Of a stretch of 16,600 bases of DNA, positions 8,471-14,432 are shown one piece after another. The position numbers and the translations under genes are program-made. The notes below the pieces were generated by a model. The model searched no databases, was not told the DNA's origin, and saw nothing but the letters and a program-made list of their open reading frames with translations. Position 1 is the stretch's first letter, and every line of letters begins with the position of its first letter. The stretch comes from Bacteroides sp. CAG:144 (GTDB taxonomy: Bacteria > Bacteroidota > Bacteroidia > Bacteroidales > UBA11471): positions 40,211 to 56,810 of the forward strand of contig HF999715.1 of NCBI GenBank assembly GCA_000434215.1, given 5' to 3'.

Positions 8471-11400
8471 ATGAGAAGAATATATAGTTTCCTGATTATT
8501 TTACTTATGATGTCGGCCATACCGGCTTTTGCACAGAAGGGCGGCGTCATCAAGTCGAGGATTGTGAGCACCGATAATACTCCTCTGCAAGGGGCTATCG
8601 TTTCTGTTGTCGGTACTTCGAGTTCGGCTATTTCCGATGAAAACGGTAATTTCGAGCTTACCACCGACCAGCGCAAAGGAACGTTACGCATCGTTGCCAA
8701 CGGTTATTACACACGGGAGTATCCCCTCAAAAAGCGAGTTATTCCCCGCGAAATCGTTTTGGTTCCCGATAACTTTTCTTATTATGCCGGGACGACCCAG
8801 TATCCGTTTTACTCCGAGCGTCGCGATACGCGTAGTGCGATAAATGCATCGCTCGACCGTAGGGATATGAAGAATTCCATATCGGCCGATTTGGCTTGGC
8901 AAGACGGTATTTCGGGCTTGCAGGTTGTAAAGAAAAGCGGAATGCCCGGCGAGGGTGCATTCTTCAATCTGCGTGGTATCCACACTTTGGTGGCCGATAA
9001 TGCGCCCCTGTTGGTTATCAACGGTATACCTTACTTTTACAATTCCGATGTTTCCAACGTTATCAACGGTTATTCCCGCGATGCACTCTTCGGCTACAAT
9101 GCCAATGACATAAAAAGTATCACGGCTCTGAAAGGTGCCGAAGCGGCCATGTACGGTTCGCTGGGTTCCAACGGTGTCATACTCATCGAGACCCAACAGG
9201 CCACCTCGGACAACCTCAATACCCGTATCTCCTTTACCGGAAACTACGGCGTGAGTCTGGCGCAGAATGCCATACCCTCTCTCGATGCCACGCAGTATCG
9301 CAGTTATTTGCAGGATATAGGAATGACGCGTTACAGCAGCGCCGCCGATTTGAGAAACGACTATCCGTTCCTCAATCCCGGAAGAAATGCTTATTCTTAT
9401 CTGTTCGACAACAATATCGACTGGAACAAGGAGATCACCCGTTCGGCTTTCGTTACCGACAACGTCTTCCGCATTGAGGGGGGTGATGAAATCGCCAAAT
9501 ATAATATTTCATTGGGTTACACCAACGAAGGCGGTATCGTCGACAATACCTCTTCGCAGCGTTTCCATACGTTGATCAACTCCGACGTGATGGTGAGCCG
9601 GTGGGTCGACATTTTCACCAACGTCAATCTCGCTTACATTACCAGCGATTTGCAGGAGCAGGGCATGAAATACGAGACCAACCCTCTGTTGGCAGCGACC
9701 TTTATGATGCCCAATCTCTATCCCTATACTCGGGAGTCGAACGGAAATCTCTTGTCGTCTTATGCGACCTATAACAGCTGGAATGTCAACAAGAATCCCG
9801 TTTTCGCTTACGATAATGTAAGTAACCCGCTGGCTTTGGTCAATACCGTCGAGGCCGACGACAAGATATACGATGTCAATGTACGGGCCGGTCTCAACTG
9901 GCGGCCTACCGAGAACTGGACGATCACCGGTATGGTCAACATCTACTACGACTATACCGAAGAGTCTCTTTTCGTTCCCGGTGTAACCGATCAGGCCATC
10001 GTGCCCCAGCTCTACGGGACGGGATTCAACTACGTGAGCAAAGGCGTGCGTAAGTTGTCGTCTTACTTCTACGGCGCGAATGCCATGTACGAGAAGATTT
10101 TCAATAATATACACGACTTCAAGGCCTATGGTGGCGTGCGGTTGATTACCCGGGACTTCGAGTACGATTTCGAGTCGGGTTACAACACGGCCAACGACAA
10201 TTACAAAACTCTGTCGGCCGATCTCGACGAAAGAGTTATCGACGGTAACAACGACGAGTGGAAGTGGCTCAGCTACTACCTGCATGCCGATTATACTTTC
10301 AACCATTTGGTGAAAGCTATGGCCGGTCTCTCTATCGACGGTACGACCGTTTCGGGACTCGACGCTGCCCGTTTCGGATTCTTCCCTTCGGCCGGCTTGA
10401 CTTTCTTTGCTGCCAATACGGGAGCTTTGCCTTCGTGGATCGATATGTTGAATCTCTCGGCCGAGGTGAGCCTTACCGGTAACAGCCGCTTCTCGTCGAA
10501 CTACGCCAAGAACTATTACCTCACTTCCAATCTTTTCAACGTCGGTACGATTGTCCGTTCCAACGTTCCCAACACCCGTCTCGAATGGGAGAAGAAGTTG
10601 CAGTTCGACGGCGGCCTCGACCTATCCTTGTTCAAGCATCTGGTCGACCTGCAATTCAACTATTTCTATGCCAACTCCTACGACTTGTTGCTCGACCGCA
10701 ATATTTCGTCGGTTTACGGCTCGTCGATATATTACGACAACACGGCCGAGATTTCTACGCAGGGATATGAGTTCGCGCTCCGTCTCAATCCCGTTCATAC
10801 CAAAGATTTCGATTGGGTGATCGCCGGTAATATCGCTACCGCCAAGAGCACCGTCGAGTCGCTTGGCAATACGCAGACCCAAGACATCATCGATTTCAAG
10901 GCCTATAACGAAGACGATGCACAGGTCATTACCAAAGTAGGCCGGTCGCCTTACGAGTTCTACGGTTACGAGACCAATGGCGTGTACGCCACGACTCAGG
11001 AAGCGTTGGCTTCGGGGCTGAAAAACTCTTACGGCAACAATTACCGGGGTGGCGATGTACGTTTCGTCGACCAGAACCACGATGGCGTCATCAATGACGA
11101 AGACCGCGTGTCGCTCGGCTCCGCTACCCCCGACTTTTTCGGTGGCCTGAGTACCACATTCCGTTACAAATGGATTTCCCTGAAAGCCGATTTCGGCTAC
11201 TCCGTCGGCAATAAGGCCTACAATGCTACCCGCCGCATGAGCGAGTCCATGTCCACCTTCTACAACCAGTCGACTTCGGTGCTCAACCGTTGGCAGGTCG
11301 AGGGGCAGGTAACCGATATGCCGCGTGCGGCATACGGCGATCCTTCCGGCAACAATTTCTTCTCCGACCGTTGGGTCGAAGACGCCTCCTATTTCAAGCT

Positions 11401-11620
11401 CCGTGCTTTGACGCTGGCGTTCCATTTCGATAACAAGATGTTGAAATTCTGTCAGTCGGGTACGATATACGTGACGGGTGAGAATCTCTTCACCGCAACC
11501 GATTATCTGGGCAGCGACCCCGAGTTCAACTACTCTTACAGTGAGAGCATGAGAGGTTTTGATTACGCCAAAGTTTCATTGCCTATCACCATAAAAGTCG
11601 GATTTAATTTAAACTTCTAA
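8471..11620 (+). CDS. SusC-like TonB-dependent receptor B (complete)
   Basis: Complete outer-membrane receptor of 1049 residues, within the family range. The ATG at 8471 gives an SPI signal peptide ending AFA|Q after residue 21. Residues ~26-98 are a carboxypeptidase-regulatory-like domain (PLQGAIVSVVGTSSSAISDENGNFEL). A linker (~99-130) has no TonB box I could recognise. The plug at ~130-243 is divergent: FFNLRGIHTL replaces the usual IRIRG motif, but APLLVINGIPYF, DIKSITALKGAEAAMYGSLGSNGVILIET are typical. The barrel includes the acidic DQNHDGVINDED loop (11069-11107) and the usual ending VGFNLNF. There is no STN domain, so signalling to an anti-sigma factor is unlikely. It lies 18 bases after the fasciclin gene and 6 bases before SusD B. 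It is somewhat richer in G+C than SusC A by hand counts of sample blocks. Confidence 0.95.
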   Translation: MRRIYSFLIILLMMSAIPAFAQKGGVIKSRIVSTDNTPLQGAIVSVVGTSSSAISDENGNFELTTDQRKGTLRIVANGYYTREYPLKKRVIPREIVLVPDNFSYYAGTTQYPFYSERRDTRSAINASLDRRDMKNSISADLAWQDGISGLQVVKKSGMPGEGAFFNLRGIHTLVADNAPLLVINGIPYFYNSDVSNVINGYSRDALFGYNANDIKSITALKGAEAAMYGSLGSNGVILIETQQATSDNLNTRISFTGNYGVSLAQNAIPSLDATQYRSYLQDIGMTRYSSAADLRNDYPFLNPGRNAYSYLFDNNIDWNKEITRSAFVTDNVFRIEGGDEIAKYNISLGYTNEGGIVDNTSSQRFHTLINSDVMVSRWVDIFTNVNLAYITSDLQEQGMKYETNPLLAATFMMPNLYPYTRESNGNLLSSYATYNSWNVNKNPVFAYDNVSNPLALVNTVEADDKIYDVNVRAGLNWRPTENWTITGMVNIYYDYTEESLFVPGVTDQAIVPQLYGTGFNYVSKGVRKLSSYFYGANAMYEKIFNNIHDFKAYGGVRLITRDFEYDFESGYNTANDNYKTLSADLDERVIDGNNDEWKWLSYYLHADYTFNHLVKAMAGLSIDGTTVSGLDAARFGFFPSAGLTFFAANTGALPSWIDMLNLSAEVSLTGNSRFSSNYAKNYYLTSNLFNVGTIVRSNVPNTRLEWEKKLQFDGGLDLSLFKHLVDLQFNYFYANSYDLLLDRNISSVYGSSIYYDNTAEISTQGYEFALRLNPVHTKDFDWVIAGNIATAKSTVESLGNTQTQDIIDFKAYNEDDAQVITKVGRSPYEFYGYETNGVYATTQEALASGLKNSYGNNYRGGDVRFVDQNHDGVINDEDRVSLGSATPDFFGGLSTTFRYKWISLKADFGYSVGNKAYNATRRMSESMSTFYNQSTSVLNRWQVEGQVTDMPRAAYGDPSGNNFFSDRWVEDASYFKLRALTLAFHFDNKMLKFCQSGTIYVTGENLFTATDYLGSDPEFNYSYSESMRGFDYAKVSLPITIKVGFNLNF

Positions 11621-11626
11621 TTGACC

Positions 11627-13444
11627 ATGAAACGCATATTTCGATATATCGTCTTGAGCATGACCGCCGTTACCGGCGTGTGTGTCTCGTCATGCGACGA
11701 CTTCTTTACGACCGACCCCGACAATATCATCAACGTGGGAGACTACATCTCTACCGAGAACGAGATGTATCGGGGCTTCTTGGGTATCATCACCCGCATG
11801 CAGAATGCAGGCGACCATGCCATATTCCTTACCGACCCGAGGTGCAATTTCCTCGAAATCGCTCCCAATGCGCCCGTCGCCTTGCAGAATATCTACAACT
11901 ACGAGCCGACCGACGGTAATGAATACGCCGATCCTACCTGCTATTACGAGATCGTTACCGCCTGCAACGACTATTTCGACAAGATGGCCGAGTATCAGCG
12001 TGAGATCGGCTCGTCGATGAGCGAGTCGGCAGCGGCCGATTTCCCCAAGCTCATCAGCAGCGCCGTGCGCATCAAAGTATGGGCTTACTATACGCTGGGG
12101 CGCATTTACGGGAAAGCGGTATGGTTCGATGACCCGCTCGAGGAGTTGAAAGACCTCAATGATGCTTCTATCTTCACGCATCTCGACGACATGAAGGCCG
12201 TAGCCGACAAGTGCATCGATTTGCTCGATAACGGTATCGAGATCAATGGCACCCGTTATGCCGCCGATCTCGAGATGGAATGGCCTGCATGGATCGACCC
12301 CGAGACGCAGAATACCGCCTATGAGTATTGGGACTACCTTACCCCCCCGTGGCTGTTGTTGCGGGCCGAGCTGCTCTCATGGCGTTGTTCCTATCAGGAC
12401 AACGAGGCCGACTGGCGGTGGATACGCGACAATATCCTGCAATATCTCGACGATATTTGGTGCAACCGCTATATACCCCACATGAGCGGGCCTTTTGCCG
12501 AAGACGATGACTCCAATAATGCCGGCCATTACTATGCCTGCAACATACCCGCCCAGCACAATTATTATAACATCTTCTTTTCCGAGCAGGTAGGTACGAC
12601 GTTGCAACTGATATGCGGCATCATGTACGATTACGACAACAAGCAGCGCAACCGTTTGGTGCAGTATTTCTGCCCCTCTTATCCCGGCGACGGTTTCTAT
12701 CTGCAACCGTCGCAGTACGGGATCAATCTCTATCCCGAGACCGACATACGCAGTCTCACTCAGCGTCAGGTAATGGCCCCCATCAATGGGCAGACGGCAT
12801 TCACCAAGTATTATTACAGCCGTCAGGGAGGACGCAATTTCACCTATTTGCGTACCAATATCTTCGAGATACAGCCCACGATCGTACTCTTCCGGGGGCA
12901 TGATTTCCACTTCCTGCTCGCCGAGGCCGAGAATCACCTCGGTAACTGGCATCAGGCCAAGACCATTCTCAACAACGGTCTCGAAAACGAATTCCCGGGA
13001 CGTAACCTCAATGACGCAGCTCCCAGTTGGGATTCTCGGTATTCTTCTTGGTTCGGTACCAATGGCGGTTACGGCGACGTAGGTATCGTGGGTATGGTCA
13101 AGGGGACGGAACACAATCTTCCCGTCGAGGACGAGAACAATCCCGGCCAGTTTGTCTATACCGATGACGAAGGCAATGTGATACGCACCGTTACCGAAGA
13201 AGAGCGCAAGAAGCTCTACGACCTCGCTTTGGCCGACGAGTATCTGCTCGAATATACCGGCGAAGGCAAGTCATACAGCTATCTCGTGAAGATGGCCGAG
13301 CGGTACAGAAATCAAGGCGACGCGCAGGCCGATACCATCGTATCGAACCGTATCGCCCCGAAATACCCCGATGGCGCTCAGGCTAAGGTGCGGGCTTCTC
13401 TTGCCGGAAATTATTTTATCGATTGGGATTTGACGGGTAAATAA
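11627..13444 (+). CDS. SusD/RagB-like nutrient-binding lipoprotein B
   Basis: Surface lipoprotein partner of SusC B, 605 residues and thus larger than SusD A (523). The start is taken at ATG 11627; a TTG in frame at 11621 abuts the SusC stop but is unneeded. The signal peptide ends in lipobox V-S-S-C, Cys23, followed by DDFFTTDPDN, a very common SusD N-terminus with acidic +1 and +2 residues. The core has the helical SusD pattern (RIKVWAYYTLGRIYGKAVWFDD; HDFHFLLAEAENHLGNWHQAKTIL). Near the end DEYLLEYTGEGKSYSYLVKMAERY replaces the ER-EL-EG motif. The protein ends with KYPDGAQAKVRASLAGNYFIDWDL rather than the QNPGY-type ending, a variant seen in part of the family. The stop codon lies in the loop of a strong stem-loop. 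Confidence 0.93.
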   Translation: MKRIFRYIVLSMTAVTGVCVSSCDDFFTTDPDNIINVGDYISTENEMYRGFLGIITRMQNAGDHAIFLTDPRCNFLEIAPNAPVALQNIYNYEPTDGNEYADPTCYYEIVTACNDYFDKMAEYQREIGSSMSESAAADFPKLISSAVRIKVWAYYTLGRIYGKAVWFDDPLEELKDLNDASIFTHLDDMKAVADKCIDLLDNGIEINGTRYAADLEMEWPAWIDPETQNTAYEYWDYLTPPWLLLRAELLSWRCSYQDNEADWRWIRDNILQYLDDIWCNRYIPHMSGPFAEDDDSNNAGHYYACNIPAQHNYYNIFFSEQVGTTLQLICGIMYDYDNKQRNRLVQYFCPSYPGDGFYLQPSQYGINLYPETDIRSLTQRQVMAPINGQTAFTKYYYSRQGGRNFTYLRTNIFEIQPTIVLFRGHDFHFLLAEAENHLGNWHQAKTILNNGLENEFPGRNLNDAAPSWDSRYSSWFGTNGGYGDVGIVGMVKGTEHNLPVEDENNPGQFVYTDDEGNVIRTVTEEERKKLYDLALADEYLLEYTGEGKSYSYLVKMAERYRNQGDAQADTIVSNRIAPKYPDGAQAKVRASLAGNYFIDWDLTGK

Positions 13445-13460
13445 TACCCGTCGAATCTTT
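13425..13460 (+). terminator. Stem-loop over the SusD B stop codon, possible weak intrinsic terminator or attenuator
   Basis: Bases 13425-13439 pair with 13445-13459 to give a 15-bp stem with only G-T wobbles at 13431/13453, 13426/13458 and 13425/13459. The loop is the five bases 13440-13444, which contain the TAA stop at 13442-13444. The eight innermost pairs (GACGGGTA / TACCCGTC) are perfect. The following bases, TTTGTCTC, are only moderately T-rich, so this may be a leaky terminator or a 3'-end mRNA-protecting structure rather than a full stop. Confidence 0.55.
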
Positions 13461-13486
13461 GTCTCCGAACTCAAAATGATACACCT

Positions 13487-14257
13487 ATGGGAAAGATTGC
13501 GACAGAACAAGAGGCCTATAACATAGGCAAAAGGGGGATACCCCGTATCAATGAACCCTGTACGAAGGCACGTGCCCGGGAGTTGGGTTGCGCCATAAAA
13601 CCCGGCTATTCCTATGCCGGTAACGAACCGGTAGAGTTGGAGGCGTTGTACAGAAACGAGCGTGCGGCTTTGGCTTGGAACACGATAAAGTTCTATTACA
13701 CGCATCGCATAGAGAAAGCAAGCGATCCGCTCGAAATAAAAGTGCCGAGAGCGGAACTGATTCATGATATTGAAATTACAGAAGGTTTCTTTGCCGGGGT
13801 GTATGTAAATGTAGTGGGATATTGTGAATTTGATGAGAATGCTTTCTTTTTGAATGGAAATATTTGGCAAAACGTCGTTTTTAAAGAGTTGGTATACAAA
13901 CATTATCCTTCCGGCCAGCAATACGTGCCGTTCACCAATGACTTGTGGGAGTTTGAGGGAAATTATTTTGATGAGGAGGATTGGGATCACCGTTATACCG
14001 ATGCCGAGTTTCGTTTGCCCGATGTTACTGTTCCCGGTTCCGAGTTCGAGTGGAATTATGTTTTTCGGTTTGTGGTTCATATAAGTACTCGATCTACGAG
14101 TGATGTTGTCGGAGCAACTTCTTATATTCTCTACAATCGTTACAGAAGTGGAGATCGACTTCCGAGCCCTACCGATTATTATTGGAGACCATTGAGTGGC
14201 TTGGCGGGATTGGAGTTTACGGAGTGTGAAGAACCGAAGCCCGATTTCTTCGATTGA
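13487..14257 (+). CDS. Uncharacterised 256-residue protein without signal peptide
   Basis: I do not recognise a characterised family. The ATG at 13487 is the only sensible start: the frame reaches back only to the SusD B stop at 13442-13444, which is in the same frame, so no N-terminal signal peptide can be encoded. Residues 1-60 are a compact charged module, MGKIATEQEAYNIG, then CTKARARELGC with Cys25 and Cys35, then GYSYAGNEPVELEALYRNER. From memory, similar starts (IATxxEAYxIG followed by a Cys-Thr-Lys segment) occur in hypothetical Bacteroides proteins with varied C-termini; this is unverified. Residues ~90-256 are beta-rich and aromatic, with many acidic residues and an unusual tail, ECEEPKPDFFD. 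G+C falls sharply around 13750 (36/60 at 13561-13620, 18/60 at 13801-13860). It lies 42 bases after SusD B, behind the stem-loop, so expression probably depends on readthrough. Confidence 0.8.
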   Translation: MGKIATEQEAYNIGKRGIPRINEPCTKARARELGCAIKPGYSYAGNEPVELEALYRNERAALAWNTIKFYYTHRIEKASDPLEIKVPRAELIHDIEITEGFFAGVYVNVVGYCEFDENAFFLNGNIWQNVVFKELVYKHYPSGQQYVPFTNDLWEFEGNYFDEEDWDHRYTDAEFRLPDVTVPGSEFEWNYVFRFVVHISTRSTSDVVGATSYILYNRYRSGDRLPSPTDYYWRPLSGLAGLEFTECEEPKPDFFD

Positions 14258-14344
14258 ACGGGTATATAGGGCGTTTCAAAAACAAATTTGAAATAAAATA
14301 GATAATTTTTGGCACGATAAGATATATAGTTTCCAAAAAATATT

Positions 14345-14352
14345 TATCTTTG
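14345..14352 (+). promoter_or_regulatory. Candidate Bacteroides-type -7 promoter element TATCTTTG
   Basis: TATCTTTG matches the Bacteroides vegetative -7 consensus TAnnTTTG exactly and lies 80 bases before the ATG at 14433, in the only sizeable intergenic gap. Transcription would start around 14356-14360. No good -33 TTTG lies at the expected distance: the nearest, at 14308-14311, is 33 bases upstream, too far. The call therefore rests on the -7 box and position alone. Confidence 0.5.
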
Positions 14353-14368
14353 AGAAAAATCAAAATCC

Positions 14369-14403
14369 ATATCCTTGCTATCAAAAATCAAAGGCAAGGA
14401 TAT
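14369..14403 (+). repeat. Perfect 10-bp inverted repeat, probable 5' leader hairpin
   Basis: ATATCCTTGC (14369-14378) is the exact reverse complement of GCAAGGATAT (14394-14403), with a 15-base A-rich spacer. It sits just downstream of the predicted start site and 30 bases before the ATG at 14433. There is no T-run after it, so it is not an intrinsic terminator. It could be an mRNA-stabilising 5' hairpin or an operator palindrome for a dimeric regulator. Confidence 0.6.
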
Positions 14404-14432
14404 AATATCTAACCATAAAAAACATCAGAGTT

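Larger units (their letters stand above)
14258..14432. other. AT-rich intergenic region with inverted repeats and candidate promoter
   Basis: A 175-base gap, the longest in the window. Besides the -7 element and leader hairpin listed separately, it holds a short AT-rich inverted repeat: TTTCAAA at 14274-14280 against TTTGAAA at 14287-14293 with a six-base spacer. This stem lies 17 bases after the preceding stop but is not followed by a T-run, so I do not call it a terminator. No tRNA, small gene or riboswitch was seen. Confidence 0.6.

Noticed and set aside
11621..11626. TTG at 11621 as start of SusD B
   Set aside because: It abuts the SusC B stop but adds only two residues before ATG 11627, which gives a normal signal peptide.
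13487..14257. The 256-residue protein as a diversity-generating retroelement target
   Set aside because: There is no reverse transcriptase, template repeat or C-type-lectin-like variable tail nearby.
14254..14280. Hairpin TTGAACG / CGTTTCAA after the 256-residue gene as a terminator
   Set aside because: The stem is about seven pairs with a bulge and is followed by A-rich rather than T-rich sequence.
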